Assembly: GCF_030542965.1 (NCBI RefSeq)
Contig: NZ_JAUAOA010000006.1
Coordinates: 114,594 to 178,593 of the forward strand
Source of the DNA: Azotosporobacter soli
GTDB taxonomy: Bacteria > Bacillota > Negativicutes > SG130
Length of the DNA: 64,000 bases
Direction of reading: 5' to 3'
Below the pieces are notes generated by a model. It did no database searches. It was given only the letters and a program-made list of their open reading frames with translations, and was not told the origin of the DNA. Both the position numbers and the translations under genes were made by a program. This document shows, piece after piece, positions 28,064 through 38,314 of this stretch (its first letter is position 1; every line of letters starts with the position of its first letter).

Positions 28064-29629
28064 ATGATTAAACAATCTTTCGGCGTGCTGCAAAAAGTCG
28101 GCCGCTCCCTGATGCTGCCGGTAGCCTTGCTGCCAGCGGCCGGTATCCTTCTCGCGCTGGGCAATGCGCTGCAAAATCCGCAGATGCTTAGCGCGCTGCC
28201 TGCTCTTGACGTGCATTGGCTGCAGGCTGTGGCCAAGGTAATGGAAGCGGCGGGCGGCATCGTCTTCGCCAACCTGTCGCTGCTCTTCGCGGTCGGCGTC
28301 GCGGTCGGTCTTTCCGGCGGCGATGGCGTCGCAGGGTTGGCCGCAATCGTCGGCTACCTGATCATGAACGTCACCATCGGCTTGATGGCCGGCGTCACGC
28401 CGGAAATGGTCGGCAAGAATCCGGCGCTTGCAATGGTTCTTGGCATCCCGACGCTGCAAACCGGCGTCTTCGGCGGCATCATCTGCGGTATCATGGCTTC
28501 GCAAATTTACAAACGCTTTTACAACATCTCGCTGCCGAGCTACCTTGGCTTCTTTGCCGGCAAGCGTTTTGTGCCAATCGTCACGGCCGCCAGCGCCGTC
28601 CTCTTAGGCATCGCGATGGTCTTTCTCTGGCCGCCGATCCAGCACGGCCTGACTTCCTTCTCGAAAAATATGATCGACACCAATAAGACCCTGGCAGCCT
28701 TCATCTTCGGCGTTATCGAACGCTCGTTGATTCCGTTCGGCCTGCACCATATCTTCTATAATCCGTTCTGGTACCAGTTCGGCGAATACGTCAATCACGC
28801 CGGTCAGATCGTCAACGGCGATCAGAGCATCTTCTTCGCACAGATGAAAGACGGCGTTCCTTTCACCGCAGGTACGTTTATGACCGGTAAATTCCCGTTC
28901 ATGATGTTCGGCCTGCCCGCTGCCGCACTGGCGATCTACCAGGAGGCAAAACCGGAAAAGAAAACGCAGGTCGCCGGCATCATGTTCTCTGCGGCATTGA
29001 CTTCGTTCCTCACCGGCATCACGGAACCGATCGAATTCTCCTTCCTCTTTGTTGCCCCGATCCTCTTCGGCGTCCATTGCCTGTTTGCCGGACTTTCCTT
29101 CATGACGATGCACATCCTGAACGTCAAGATCGGCATGACCTTTTCCGGCGGCGTCATCGATTATTTCCTCTTCGGCATTCTGCCGAACCGTACCGACTGG
29201 TGGCTGGTTATTCCGGTCGGCCTGGCGTTCGCGGTCGTCTACTATTTCGGCTTCCGCTTTGCGATCCGCACCTGGAATCTGGCTACGCCGGGCCGTGAAG
29301 AGGAAGAAAACGGCGCAGCGGCTTCCGCCGCTACCGCCCCGCTCAAAGGCGCAGAACTAGCGCTCAATGTTTTGCAGGCGCTGGGCGGCAAAGAAAACCT
29401 CACCAGCCTTGATGCCTGCATCACGCGTCTGCGCGTCAGCGTTGCCGACATCAAGAAGGTCGACGGCGATCGTTTGAAAAAACTCGGCGCTTCCGGCATC
29501 ATGGAAGTCGGCGACAACCTGCAGGTCATCTTCGGACCGCAATCCGACAACATCAAGACCAAGATTCAGGAGATCATCGCACGCGGCGATGACAAAGCGC
29601 CGCTTAAAGCGGCTCCGACTCCTTCGTAA
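28064..29629 (+). CDS. ptsG: PTS glucose-type EIICB
   Basis: 521 residues. The IIC membrane domain (about 1-400) begins [19 protein letters not shown] and holds [15 protein letters not shown] at the substrate site. A short linker leads to IIB (about 430-510), where [10 protein letters not shown] contains phosphocysteine C452. No IIA domain is fused, fitting the separate IIA at 26506. The GlcT-type leader favours glucose over N-acetylglucosamine, but the two families are close and specificity is inferred. Confidence 0.88.
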   Translation: MIKQSFGVLQKVGRSLMLPVALLPAAGILLALGNALQNPQMLSALPALDVHWLQAVAKVMEAAGGIVFANLSLLFAVGVAVGLSGGDGVAGLAAIVGYLIMNVTIGLMAGVTPEMVGKNPALAMVLGIPTLQTGVFGGIICGIMASQIYKRFYNISLPSYLGFFAGKRFVPIVTAASAVLLGIAMVFLWPPIQHGLTSFSKNMIDTNKTLAAFIFGVIERSLIPFGLHHIFYNPFWYQFGEYVNHAGQIVNGDQSIFFAQMKDGVPFTAGTFMTGKFPFMMFGLPAAALAIYQEAKPEKKTQVAGIMFSAALTSFLTGITEPIEFSFLFVAPILFGVHCLFAGLSFMTMHILNVKIGMTFSGGVIDYFLFGILPNRTDWWLVIPVGLAFAVVYYFGFRFAIRTWNLATPGREEEENGAAASAATAPLKGAELALNVLQALGGKENLTSLDACITRLRVSVADIKKVDGDRLKKLGASGIMEVGDNLQVIFGPQSDNIKTKIQEIIARGDDKAPLKAAPTPS

Positions 29630-29661
29630 CCGCCTTCTCCTCAATAACCTTATATAAACAG

Positions 29662-29700
29662 AAAAAAGCAGCACCGCTTTGTAAGCAGTGCTGCTTTTTT
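29662..29700. terminator. Bidirectional terminator, ptsG / prfC
   Basis: 13-bp stem (29662-29674 with 29688-29700) with A6 and T6 tails, between convergent genes ending at 29629 and 29704. Confidence 0.9.
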
Positions 29701-29703
29701 CTG

Positions 29704-31308
29704 TTATACGCGGCGCGCGTCCTGCGGCACCACTAAGAATTTCACATCGGGATTGCGTTCTTCCACCCAGCGCAGCGACCATTCGTTTGAGAGCAAAAGC
29801 ACCGGCCGATCCTGAATATCACGGATCACCATACCGCTGTCGATGCCCTTGAGCGAACTTAAATCCTGCTCTTCGCCAATCAGCCAGCGTGCCACGCTAT
29901 AGGCCAGACGATCGATCAAAAGATCGACGCCGTATTCATTCTTCAGGCGGTATTCGAGCACTTCAAACTGCAGGCTGCCGACCGTACCGATGATGAACGC
30001 TTCCACCGCGCTGTCCGGTTGGCGGAAAACCTGTACCGCACCTTCCTGCGTCAGCTGCGTCATTCCCTTCACGAACTGCTTGCGTTTCATGCTGTCCTTA
30101 GCTTGCACCTTGGCAAACAGTTCCGGCGGAAAGACCGGAAAATTTTCAAATTTAAAATCCTGACCTTCGGCGCACAATGTGTCACCGATACCGAAGACCC
30201 CCGGATCAAACAAGCCGATGATGTCGCCCGGATACGCTTCTTCGACCAGATTGCGCTCCTGTGCGAGGAATTGCTGCGGCTGCGCCAGCTTGATCAGTTT
30301 GCCGGTTTCCGCATGAAAGACCGGCATGCCGCGCGTGAATTTGCCGGAACAGATCCGAATGAAGGCCAAACGGTCGCGATGCGCCGGATTCATATTCGCC
30401 TGGATCTTGAAGACAAAAGCCGAAAACGGCTGCTCCACCGGATTCACTTCCCCGATGCTCGCCTGACGCGCAACCGGAGGCGGCGCAAGTCGAAGAAATT
30501 CTTCGAGAAAATTGCGCACGCCGAAATTCGTCATCGCACTGCCGAAGAACATCGGCGTCAATTCACCGGCCGTTACCTGATCCATGTCAAACGCATCGCC
30601 CGCCATATCCAGCAGCTCGATATCGTCCTTGAGCGCCTGGAATACTTCATCGCCGAGCGTCTCGCGGAAGATCGGATCATCAAGACTGGCCTTGCTCGAC
30701 GAACGGATCGTCTTGCCGTGGCCGCCGTCCTTGTCAAACAGCTCCACCTGTCCTTCGCGTCGATTGTAAATGCCGACATAATTGCCGTGAATGCCCACCG
30801 GCCAGTTCATCGGATAGCAGCGAATGCCGAGCACCTCTTCGATTTCTTCCATCAATTCAAACGGACTCTTGCCGAAACGGTCCAGCTTGTTGACGAACGT
30901 GAAGATCGGGATGTTGCGCTGCCGGCAAACCTTGAACAGTTTCTTCGTCTGATCCTCGACGCCTTTCGCCACATCGATCAACATGACCGCGCTGTCCGCC
31001 GCCATCAGCGTCCGGTACGTGTCCTCGCTGAAGTCCTGATGTCCCGGCGTATCGAGAATGTTGACGCGATAGCCGTCATAGTCGAATTGCAGCACGCTGG
31101 ACGTGACCGAGATGCCGCGCTGCTTCTCGATTTCCATCCAGTCCGAAACCGCATGTTTATTGGCCTTTCTGGCCTTTACGGTGCCAGCCAAACGGATGGC
31201 GCCTCCATACAGCAATAATTTTTCCGTTAACGTCGTCTTGCCGGCGTCGGGATGCGAGATGATCGCATAGGTACGCCGCCGCAACGTTTCTTGTTTCAAT
31301 TCTTCCAT
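29704..31308 (-). CDS. prfC: Peptide chain release factor 3
   Basis: 534-residue GTPase that recycles RF1/RF2 after termination. The G domain shows SHPDAGKTTLTEKLLLYGG (P-loop), RGISVTSSV (G2), ILDTPGHQDFSEDTYRTL (G3) and VNKLDRFG (G4), followed by RF3-type domains II and III. RF3 is told from EF-G by length and by the IRLAGTVKARK segment. Single gene between terminators. Confidence 0.96.
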   Translation of the reverse strand: MEELKQETLRRRTYAIISHPDAGKTTLTEKLLLYGGAIRLAGTVKARKANKHAVSDWMEIEKQRGISVTSSVLQFDYDGYRVNILDTPGHQDFSEDTYRTLMAADSAVMLIDVAKGVEDQTKKLFKVCRQRNIPIFTFVNKLDRFGKSPFELMEEIEEVLGIRCYPMNWPVGIHGNYVGIYNRREGQVELFDKDGGHGKTIRSSSKASLDDPIFRETLGDEVFQALKDDIELLDMAGDAFDMDQVTAGELTPMFFGSAMTNFGVRNFLEEFLRLAPPPVARQASIGEVNPVEQPFSAFVFKIQANMNPAHRDRLAFIRICSGKFTRGMPVFHAETGKLIKLAQPQQFLAQERNLVEEAYPGDIIGLFDPGVFGIGDTLCAEGQDFKFENFPVFPPELFAKVQAKDSMKRKQFVKGMTQLTQEGAVQVFRQPDSAVEAFIIGTVGSLQFEVLEYRLKNEYGVDLLIDRLAYSVARWLIGEEQDLSSLKGIDSGMVIRDIQDRPVLLLSNEWSLRWVEERNPDVKFLVVPQDARRV

Positions 31309-31425
31309 AAAAAATGTTTCCGCCTCCTGCTACTTCATACCCTACTACTATAGAAGGGAGCAGGGTAAAAGTCAACGCCTGGACCGTCGATTTCCTTCAT
31401 TGAAATGACAATTTTTCATACTAGA

Positions 31426-31456
31426 AAAGAGCAGGCCGAAAAACGGCCTGCTCTTT
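31426..31456 (-). terminator. Terminator of the siroheme/DUF1858 operon
   Basis: 13-bp stem (31426-31438 with 31444-31456) with an A5 loop, directly after the stop at 31460. Confidence 0.85.
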
Positions 31457-31459
31457 CAC

Positions 31460-32104
31460 TCATTTGCGTTTGATTTCCTGGCTGCTGCCGACGCTTTGAT
31501 ACTGATACGCCGGATTGGCCGCCGCGACAAAAGATTCGAGCCACAGCTGCTGCCAGCTTTGCATGCGCTCTTTATCCATGCCGCCTCTAAGCCAGTTGCG
31601 CTCCTGATGGCATACGCCCGTCCAGCTGAGAAGCTCCGGACTCTCCTTCGCCACTTGGTCGCCTTCGTCGCAGGGCATACCGTTCAGGAAGAAATCGTTC
31701 AACGCCTGGTAGATGCTCTTCGCGCTGTCCAAAGCATGTTTTCCCGCTTGCTGCGCAGCCTGGCCGCACAAGGCGCCATGCTGACGAAACGTTTCCTCCA
31801 CAAGCCCTTCCGCCAGTCCGCCGCAGGCGTCGCAAAGTTCTTTGATGAACGCCGCCTCGCGCGTTTCGGCCAGCATAATCTGGCGCTGCAGCCAGCCGTG
31901 GATATTGCGCTGGTCGATGTGTTCGCCCAGATCGCTGTTAGCCGGGAGCGGCTGACCGTAGATCTGCCAGACCTGTTGGCGCAGTTCTTCCGCCGTGTCG
32001 CCGCAGTTTTGCGCTGCCGCCTGATACAACAACTCTTCGCGTTCGACCACGCGCTCAATTTTATGGTACAGCCAATAATGAATATGTCCTAAAAACGCAC
32101 TCAT
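31460..32104 (-). CDS. Unknown helical protein next to siroheme reductase-like gene
   Basis: 214 residues, not recognised. Opens MSAFLGHIHYWLYHKIERV, rich in Glu, Gln and aromatic residues and predicted largely helical, with cysteines in LCDACGGLAEG and WTGVCHQERNW. Size and helical character recall redox-enzyme chaperones such as TorD, but no defining motif was found. GGAGG lies before ATG 32104, and the gene follows the siroheme/DUF1858 gene after 20 nt, so the two products probably act together. Confidence 0.7.
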   Translation of the reverse strand: MSAFLGHIHYWLYHKIERVVEREELLYQAAAQNCGDTAEELRQQVWQIYGQPLPANSDLGEHIDQRNIHGWLQRQIMLAETREAAFIKELCDACGGLAEGLVEETFRQHGALCGQAAQQAGKHALDSAKSIYQALNDFFLNGMPCDEGDQVAKESPELLSWTGVCHQERNWLRGGMDKERMQSWQQLWLESFVAAANPAYQYQSVGSSQEIKRK

Positions 32105-32124
32105 GCTAAAACCTCCGTCATTTC

Positions 32125-33072
32125 TTATTTCGTAAGCACCGCATTGATTTTTTCCACCAGTTCGTTAACCGCCAGACCGTGGATTTCCGCCGCTTTGTGC
32201 AGCGGTTCGCCGGTTGCCGACGGGCAGCCCAGACAGCCCATGCCGAACGAACGCAGTACCGAGATCGTCTGCGGGTAGACCCGGATGATCTCGCTGATGA
32301 TGCTGTCCGCGTCCACCGCCTGCCCCAAGCTGAGCGTTTCTCCTGTCTGCGTCGCTTCCTCTTTAGGCGGCTCTTTAGGCGCAGGCGTCGACATTTCTGC
32401 CTCAGCCGCCTGATAAAAACGGGCCAGAACATCGTTCTTGAATTTTTTCAGACCGATCCGATCGATGAATGGGCCGATGCGCTCGATTTCGGCGTTTTCC
32501 TGATAATATTTGATGATGACGCCGACCATGCGCAGCGCTTCTTCGTAGTCGAGCGCCTGGATGATTTTGTCCGCAAGGCGCGGCTGCGCTCCGGCGCTGC
32601 CCCCGACATAGACATCCCAGCCGTCATCCGTGCCAAGCAAACCGATATCTTTGACATGCACTTCTGCACAGGAGTTCTGGCAGCCGGCCACTCCGATCTT
32701 AAGACGCGACGGCATTTCCTTCTTATGATACAAGCGGTCCAGTTCCAGACCGAGTTTCACGCTGTCCTGTTTGCCGCGTTTGCAAAAGAGACTGCCCGGG
32801 CATACCTTGACGCTGCGCACGCAATTGGCAAAGCCGATCGCCGGCTGCATGCCGAGTTCGCTCCAGACCGCTTCCACATCCTCTGCCGCCAGATTCGTGA
32901 TCATGATCCGTTGCGCCGAAGTCAGCTTCAGCACACCATGATATTTTTCCGCCGCATCGGCATATTTTCGCAAAGCATCCGGTTTTATAAATCCGCCGGG
33001 GATCTGCGGCGTGATCGCGTATGTCTTTTTACCATCCCTTATTTTTTGTAAATTGGCTCCCGTTGGCAACAT
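32125..33072 (-). CDS. Nitrite/sulfite reductase-like domain fused to DUF1858
   Basis: 315 residues. The N-terminal half is a ferredoxin-like plus 4Fe-4S/siroheme module: LTSAQRIMITNL, then C91-x5-C97 (CPGSLFC) and C131-x3-C135 (GCQNSCAE), the spacing that binds a siroheme-coupled cluster. After a Pro/Glu-rich linker (about 230-260) comes DUF1858, with GMGCLGCPSATG, a domain linked to hybrid-cluster and other redox proteins. It is about half the size of assimilatory sulfite reductases, so it may act as an electron carrier, a single-module reductase or a sensor. ATG 33072 follows AAGGAGGTGG; codons further upstream are rejected. Confidence 0.83.
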   Translation of the reverse strand: MLPTGANLQKIRDGKKTYAITPQIPGGFIKPDALRKYADAAEKYHGVLKLTSAQRIMITNLAAEDVEAVWSELGMQPAIGFANCVRSVKVCPGSLFCKRGKQDSVKLGLELDRLYHKKEMPSRLKIGVAGCQNSCAEVHVKDIGLLGTDDGWDVYVGGSAGAQPRLADKIIQALDYEEALRMVGVIIKYYQENAEIERIGPFIDRIGLKKFKNDVLARFYQAAEAEMSTPAPKEPPKEEATQTGETLSLGQAVDADSIISEIIRVYPQTISVLRSFGMGCLGCPSATGEPLHKAAEIHGLAVNELVEKINAVLTK

Positions 33073-33236
33073 GACGCCACCTCCTTCGTTCTTAGCCTGA
33101 TTATACTCCGTTTCTTTTTTCTTCACTGTGACTTATATCTCAGACCGGCCTTTTTTTGCTTTTTTTCTTTAAAGGATTTTCAATTCTTTTCCAGAAATAT
33201 CTAAATAGTATACCCGCTTTACGGAGGTGATTCTTT

Positions 33237-35486
33237 ATGGATTCGACCTCATCCGGCAGCCGCCTTTCCGCCAATCGCATCGTCGCGATCTATCTTTTGG
33301 CCAGCCTCTTCTGGATCGGCGGCAGCGACTATCTTGTCGCGCTCTTTTTCACAACGCCTTCCGCCATGATGCTCGTCAGCATGTTCAAAGGCTGGCTCTA
33401 CGTCGCGCTCATCACCGCGCTTCTTTATTGGCTGCTGCACCGCTATGCCGACGATTTGGCGCTTTCGCATCAAGAGCTGCTGCAAAAAAACGCGGAACTC
33501 TCGCAGGCTAACGACTTTCTTCATGCGGTGGAAGAAAGGCTGACCCGGCAAGTCGATGAAATCACCTTGCAGCAAAGCATCATCCACCGACAAAATGAAT
33601 ACCTGCTCTGCTTGCATGAAACCGCTTTGCATGTGATGGAGCATCAGGACATTTGCACATTGATGCAAACTCTGCTTAAACGCCTGACGCTGCTGCTCGA
33701 TGTCGAGCATGCCTTCGTCGCCTGGACGCAAGAGAAGGAGGAGCGCTTCGCGCTTGGCGCTTTTGTCGACGCGCCTTTGTCGCTGGCTGCGCAACAAAGT
33801 CTCGGCCTCCTGCTGGAAAAGTTCAAACTGCCGCTGCTGCTTGACGCCGCCGCGCTTATGCACGCGGAGTTGAGCGGCTTCGACGCTTTCCATGCCGTTT
33901 TGGCGGCGCCGCTCTTTGCCGGGCAAGACGTGATCGGTTTCTTCGCCCTTGCACAGCGCGACCGCTCACGCCACTTTGCCGCAACGGACAAAGAACTCGT
34001 CAGCCGTTTTGCACAATTGGCCTCGCTGGCCCTTGAAAATGCACGGCTGCACGCGGGAAAGCAAACGGAAATCCAAATCCGCAAGCTGGCCGAAGAAAAC
34101 GCCCGCCAGCAGGCGAAGCAGACCGAAACCTTACTTTCCCTGATTCCCGATTTGATTTTCCGCGTCGACGGCAACGGCACCTACCTTTATTGCAAAGCGC
34201 CGCAAATGGAAGATATCCTGCCCTTTAGCGCCGAGGAACTAGTCGGCAAACGCGTGCACGATGTCCTGCCGCCCGAACTGGGTGCGCGAATCATGTCCGC
34301 GATCGAGCGGACCTTGCAGACGAAGCAACTGCAGTTTATCGAATATGAACTGGCGCAGGCCGACGGGCAGCTGCGCCACTGGGAAGGACGCCTGCTTTAT
34401 GCGAACGCGAATGAGATCATCGCGATCGTACGCGACATCACCTGCCAAAACGAAATGCTGCTGCAGCTGCAGCAGCTCAGCATCCATGATGCGCTGACCG
34501 GCCTCTTCAACCGGTCCTACTTTCAACAGCAGCTTCTGCTCTATAGTGAGGAAGATTGCCTGCCTTTGACAATCTTCGTCTGCGATATCGACGGCCTCAA
34601 GCTGATCAACGACACGCTCGGCCACCAGCACGGCGACCAACTGCTGAAAAATACGGCGCAGGTCCTGCAGAAAGCGGTCCGGCAAATCGATACCATTTCC
34701 CGCATCGGCGGCGATGAATTCGCGATCATCCTGCCGCACACCGGCCCTGCTGCCGCCGAGGCGATTTATCAACGCATCGTATCTACGCTTCAGGAATATA
34801 ACAACGCGCACCCTTCGCTGCCGCTTGGCCTTTCCATCGGCTTTGCCACTGCCGAATCGCATCCGTTTGACATCAACCTGCTCTTTCGTGAAGCAGACGA
34901 TCAAATGTATCAGCAAAAACATCTGCATAAGAAGACCAGTCACGGCAACATCATCAGCGGCCTGATCAGCGCGCTGGCCGAACATGATTTTTACATCGAA
35001 AATCATACGCCGCAGCTTCCGCTGCTGGTCGACGACTTCGCCTTAGAATTGGCGCTTGCGCCGGAAATCACGCAGCGCCTACAACTCCTGGCCTGTTTCC
35101 ATGACATCGGCCGGATGTTCATTCCGGAAAACCTGCCTCCCGGCAGCCTGGACACGCAGGAATCGTCACGTCTCTCTCTCTGCGAAGCCGGCAGCCGGAT
35201 CGCGCTTGTTATCCCTGAACTGGTTTCGATCGCCGATCTGATCCTGCGTCAGCAGGAACACTGGGACGGCAGCGGCCAGCCGCTCGGCCTGTCCGGCGAA
35301 GCCATCCCGCTCGAATGCCGAATCTTTGCGATCATCAACGCCTATGACAGCGCGCTTTGCGGCAGCGCCGCTCAGCGGCCTCTTTCGCCGACAAGCGCCT
35401 TGACGCTCTTAGAACAGGATCAGGAGCATCTTTATGATCCCCATCTGCTCGCGATCTTTTGCCGCATGATCCGTCAACGCCTCTGA
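33237..35486 (+). CDS. GAF-PAS-GGDEF-HD signalling protein
   Basis: 749 residues. Two N-terminal TM segments (about 15-37 and 45-67), a coiled coil, a GAF-like region (about 130-285), PAS (about 300-400), then GGDEF with intact GGDEF (about 490-494), the Asp/Asn/Gly-His residues and an RQID inhibitory site exactly five residues upstream: probably an active, product-inhibited diguanylate cyclase. The C-terminus is HD-GYP-like: FHDIGR near 621 and EHWDGSGQPLGLSGEAIP, where G-Y-P reads G-Q-P. Phosphodiesterase activity is uncertain. ACGGAGGTGATT precedes the ATG. Confidence 0.9.
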   Translation: MDSTSSGSRLSANRIVAIYLLASLFWIGGSDYLVALFFTTPSAMMLVSMFKGWLYVALITALLYWLLHRYADDLALSHQELLQKNAELSQANDFLHAVEERLTRQVDEITLQQSIIHRQNEYLLCLHETALHVMEHQDICTLMQTLLKRLTLLLDVEHAFVAWTQEKEERFALGAFVDAPLSLAAQQSLGLLLEKFKLPLLLDAAALMHAELSGFDAFHAVLAAPLFAGQDVIGFFALAQRDRSRHFAATDKELVSRFAQLASLALENARLHAGKQTEIQIRKLAEENARQQAKQTETLLSLIPDLIFRVDGNGTYLYCKAPQMEDILPFSAEELVGKRVHDVLPPELGARIMSAIERTLQTKQLQFIEYELAQADGQLRHWEGRLLYANANEIIAIVRDITCQNEMLLQLQQLSIHDALTGLFNRSYFQQQLLLYSEEDCLPLTIFVCDIDGLKLINDTLGHQHGDQLLKNTAQVLQKAVRQIDTISRIGGDEFAIILPHTGPAAAEAIYQRIVSTLQEYNNAHPSLPLGLSIGFATAESHPFDINLLFREADDQMYQQKHLHKKTSHGNIISGLISALAEHDFYIENHTPQLPLLVDDFALELALAPEITQRLQLLACFHDIGRMFIPENLPPGSLDTQESSRLSLCEAGSRIALVIPELVSIADLILRQQEHWDGSGQPLGLSGEAIPLECRIFAIINAYDSALCGSAAQRPLSPTSALTLLEQDQEHLYDPHLLAIFCRMIRQRL

Positions 35487-35490
35487 TGAA

Positions 35491-35533
35491 AAAGAACAGC
35501 CGCACAGGTTTTGAACCTGTGCGGCTGTTCTTT
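35491..35533. terminator. Bidirectional terminator
   Basis: Perfect 20-bp stem (35491-35510 with 35514-35533) with a 3-nt loop, between convergent genes ending at 35486 and 35541. Confidence 0.92.
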
Positions 35534-35540
35534 CTCATGC

Positions 35541-37619
35541 TTAGACGCGAAATTTTTCCACTTTATCGGTCAATTCTTTAATCATGCCGTTTAGCGCCTG
35601 CGCCTGCTCGGTGACCTGACTCATACTGTCAAGCTGACGCGCGGTGGCATTGTTAACTTCCGAAGTAATCGCCGACGTTTCCTGCGCGCCGGCCGAAATG
35701 CTGCTGAAGACATCGACGACTTCGTTGCTCTTGACGCGCATCGCACTAAAGCAGTCTTCGATCTCTCCGACCTTGCGGCTCATCGCCGTGACCGATGCGG
35801 CGATCTCGGCAAAGATATGCCCGGTTTCCGCAACCGCCGTTTCCTGATCCTGCACCACGCTGCGCGCACGGCCCATCGCGTCAACGGCGGTACTCGACTG
35901 CAGCTGCACATCCTGAATCAGATTCTTGATGTTCGACGCCGCATCGGACGATTGTTCCGCCAGTTTGCGGACTTCTTCCGCGACCACGGCAAACCCGCGA
36001 CCGTGCTCGCCAGCCCGAGCCGCCTCGATCGAGGCGTTGAGCGCCAACAGATTCGTCTGGTCGGCGATCTGCTGGATCATGTCGGTGATCGTACCGATCT
36101 GCGCCGTCATTTCATTGACCTTCACGACGGTCACATTGAGCTCGCCGATCGCCTGCTGTCCTTCACTGGTCCGTTTCGTCAGATTGTTGACGATGCCGCC
36201 GACCTGCGTACTCAGGCGGTTCATTTCGCCGTAGCCCTGGTGGATTTCCTGCGTATAAACGGCAACCGTCGCGACATCGTCCGCCATTTCATTGATCCGC
36301 ACAACGCCGGCTTCCAGTTCTTTAGCCTGTGACGCCGAGACGCGGGCGATCTCACTGATCGACGAACCCACTTCCTGAATCGAACCGCCGGTCTGCGTCG
36401 TTACCTGATCCATCGTCTGTGCGACGCCGCCCACATTGTGCGCGACGCTTTGCACCTGACCGATCAGCACGCGAATATCGTTTTTCATCGCTTCCATCGC
36501 CTGAAACAAGCGCCCCAGTTCATCCTGACGGCTTTTCAAGCGGCCTTCGATCGGCAGACGGAAATTGCCGCCGCCCATTTCAGCCATTTGTCGTACCGCC
36601 TCTTCCATCGGACGGGAAAATTGTCCGGCGACCGCAACCGCAGCGCCGATGATCAGGAGCAACAGCACTACGGCAACGCCGAGCATCACCTGGCGCATTT
36701 TTTGCGCACTGGCCATCAGTTCGCTTTTCTCCACCAGCGCAATGAACTTCCAGCCGGTTGACGGCGACGTATAGACATTCGCCCAATGTTCGACGCCGTC
36801 GATCGTGACTTCGAAGTTGCTGTCCGTCAGCTTGCCGACATCAGCGAACTGCGCCACATTCATCTCTTTGACCGGTTTAAAGCTCAGTTCCGGTTTTTTC
36901 GGCTGCGCAATAATCGTGCCCTTGGCATCGAGCAGCATCACATAGCCGCGTTCGCCGATCTTTATGTTCTTGACCATTTCCGTGATGACCGGCAGGTCGA
37001 TATTAAAGCCAAGCACGCCGCGTACGCCGCCGAAGTTATCTTTGACGGTCGCGAAGATGCCCACCGTCGGCACGCCTTTCGAAGTGAGAAACGGATCGGC
37101 GACAATCACTTCGTTCGCTTTCGCCGTCGAATCCTTATACCAGTCACGGCTGCGCGAATCGTAGCCGCCTTTGCGCGGTACCGCCGGCCATTGCAAATAA
37201 CCGCCGTCCGCCGTACCAAAAGAAATGACCGATACGGTCGGGTGACTCTTGGCAAAACGCTGCATCAAACCGTACAACTCCGCCTCATAGCCGCCGTTTT
37301 CCTGCGGCGTCATCGCCACCATGCCGTCCGCGCCGCCTTTTTTGTCGATATAGACGCTGATCTTTCCGTCACTGCGACGCGTCAGCGGATCATCGGCCAT
37401 TAAACGCGTATTTTCTTTCATGCCGTCAAAAAACAGCTGGATGCCATGGTCGACCTGGCTGATTTCGCGCGTCGTCGACTTTAAGAAATCTTCGCGCGTC
37501 TGCTTTTTTATCGCAAAATCCATAAAGATGCCGATAACCAAAAGCGGCACCAGCGTTACTGCGAGAAATGCCGCGACAAGCCGCGCCTTCATACCCCAAC
37601 CTTTTGTCCCCTGTACCAT
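35541..37619 (-). CDS. Methyl-accepting chemotaxis protein (dCache type)
   Basis: 692 residues. TM1 is at about 13-32; a double-Cache sensor includes [20 protein letters not shown], a W/Y/D pattern common in amino-acid-type dCache domains. TM2 is near 310-335, then HAMP and a signalling domain with [20 protein letters not shown]. It ends in KVEKFRV. Stands alone on the minus strand. Ligand unknown. Confidence 0.93.
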   Translation of the reverse strand: MVQGTKGWGMKARLVAAFLAVTLVPLLVIGIFMDFAIKKQTREDFLKSTTREISQVDHGIQLFFDGMKENTRLMADDPLTRRSDGKISVYIDKKGGADGMVAMTPQENGGYEAELYGLMQRFAKSHPTVSVISFGTADGGYLQWPAVPRKGGYDSRSRDWYKDSTAKANEVIVADPFLTSKGVPTVGIFATVKDNFGGVRGVLGFNIDLPVITEMVKNIKIGERGYVMLLDAKGTIIAQPKKPELSFKPVKEMNVAQFADVGKLTDSNFEVTIDGVEHWANVYTSPSTGWKFIALVEKSELMASAQKMRQVMLGVAVVLLLLIIGAAVAVAGQFSRPMEEAVRQMAEMGGGNFRLPIEGRLKSRQDELGRLFQAMEAMKNDIRVLIGQVQSVAHNVGGVAQTMDQVTTQTGGSIQEVGSSISEIARVSASQAKELEAGVVRINEMADDVATVAVYTQEIHQGYGEMNRLSTQVGGIVNNLTKRTSEGQQAIGELNVTVVKVNEMTAQIGTITDMIQQIADQTNLLALNASIEAARAGEHGRGFAVVAEEVRKLAEQSSDAASNIKNLIQDVQLQSSTAVDAMGRARSVVQDQETAVAETGHIFAEIAASVTAMSRKVGEIEDCFSAMRVKSNEVVDVFSSISAGAQETSAITSEVNNATARQLDSMSQVTEQAQALNGMIKELTDKVEKFRV

Positions 37620-37703
37620 TGTTTCGCCCCCTATTTCCTGACTCTATCCGGAACCACGTTTTTCTTTCGACGCTATGGTACAGAGTTCCTGTCAGAAAAA
37701 GCC

Positions 37704-37889
37704 CTACGAAGGCGCTTGGCGCTTGGGTGAATAGCTCATACACTCCTGCCCCGACGCTTGCCGAACCACTTCCGACGGTGGCCGCGGGCTTTTGAAACCG
37801 AGTGCGCGACAGCCGTATGGACAGGCCGCTTCCCAGGTATTAAAAAAAAACTGGCAGTGCATACAGACGACTTTCTTTTGCTCTTCCAA
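37704..37889 (-). CDS. Small Cys-rich conserved-type protein
   Basis: About 61 residues: VVCMHCQFFFNTWEAACPYG, then CRALGFKS and SGQECMSYSP. The C-x2-C...C-x3-C...C layout, with PYGCRALGFKS, matches small uncharacterised proteins I recall from several bacteria, with no known function. Start is uncertain: TTG 37889 has GAGGTG 6 nt upstream; GTG 37898 and TTG 37940 are in frame. It follows the HicB-like gene closely. Confidence 0.6.
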   Translation of the reverse strand: MEEQKKVVCMHCQFFFNTWEAACPYGCRALGFKSPRPPSEVVRQASGQECMSYSPKRQAPS

Positions 37890-37917
37890 TTTTTTCACCT
37901 CATCTGCAACGTTTTTC

Positions 37918-38175
37918 CTATGGCCGCAGCACTTCGACAAAAATCAGCGACTCTTCCACGCCCAAATCGATCGTAGAGAGCTTGCCCGGTGCGGGAATCG
38001 GTAGGCCGGCTTCCGCAATGGCCGTGATGTGTTCGCGCAGCCAGCTGCCCGCCACTTGAAAACTTTCCGCGTCGCTGGCGGCCGTACTGAAGCAACCGGG
38101 AAAATCGGGGTAGCGGATCTGCAGCAGATCGGTCTCCTGCTGTTTTACGATCGCCGGGTAAATCATCTTTCTCAT
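37918..38175 (-). CDS. HicB-like protein without HicA
   Basis: 85 residues. MRKMIYPAIVKQQETDLLQI, then RYPDFPGCFSTAASDAESF follow the HicB antitoxin fold (partial RNase H-like), in which the D-x-P-G-C segment is typical. It lacks a clear C-terminal DNA-binding domain, and no HicA toxin gene is next to it: the downstream gene is a Cys-rich small protein, and upstream is a divergent gene. A stand-alone HicB-like regulator or a relic of a toxin-antitoxin pair. ATG 38175 with GAGG upstream; codons further upstream belong to a longer frame of low coding quality. Confidence 0.7.
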   Translation of the reverse strand: MRKMIYPAIVKQQETDLLQIRYPDFPGCFSTAASDAESFQVAGSWLREHITAIAEAGLPIPAPGKLSTIDLGVEESLIFVEVLRP

Positions 38176-38314
38176 CGTATCTTGCCTCGCTTTCTCTTTC
38201 TTTTGAACAGCGCTGTCGCGCTTCAATCGCGACTTCCTTTTTCTTGCAGGATTCAAAGCCCCGCTTGCCGAATACTCAGATAATATTTCATCTGGAAAGG
38301 TTGGTGACTGCGCC

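Noticed and set aside
28064..29629. N-acetylglucosamine PTS (NagE) identity
   Set aside because: Possible by similarity, but the GlcT-type leaders and separate Glc-type IIA favour glucose.
30019..31218. 399-codon open frame on the plus strand
   Set aside because: Fully antisense to prfC, which has all GTPase motifs; no family features.
37500..37700. Possible sigma-28 promoter before the chemoreceptor at 35541
   Set aside because: CCGGATAG partly resembles the flagellar -10, but no matching -35 at the right distance.
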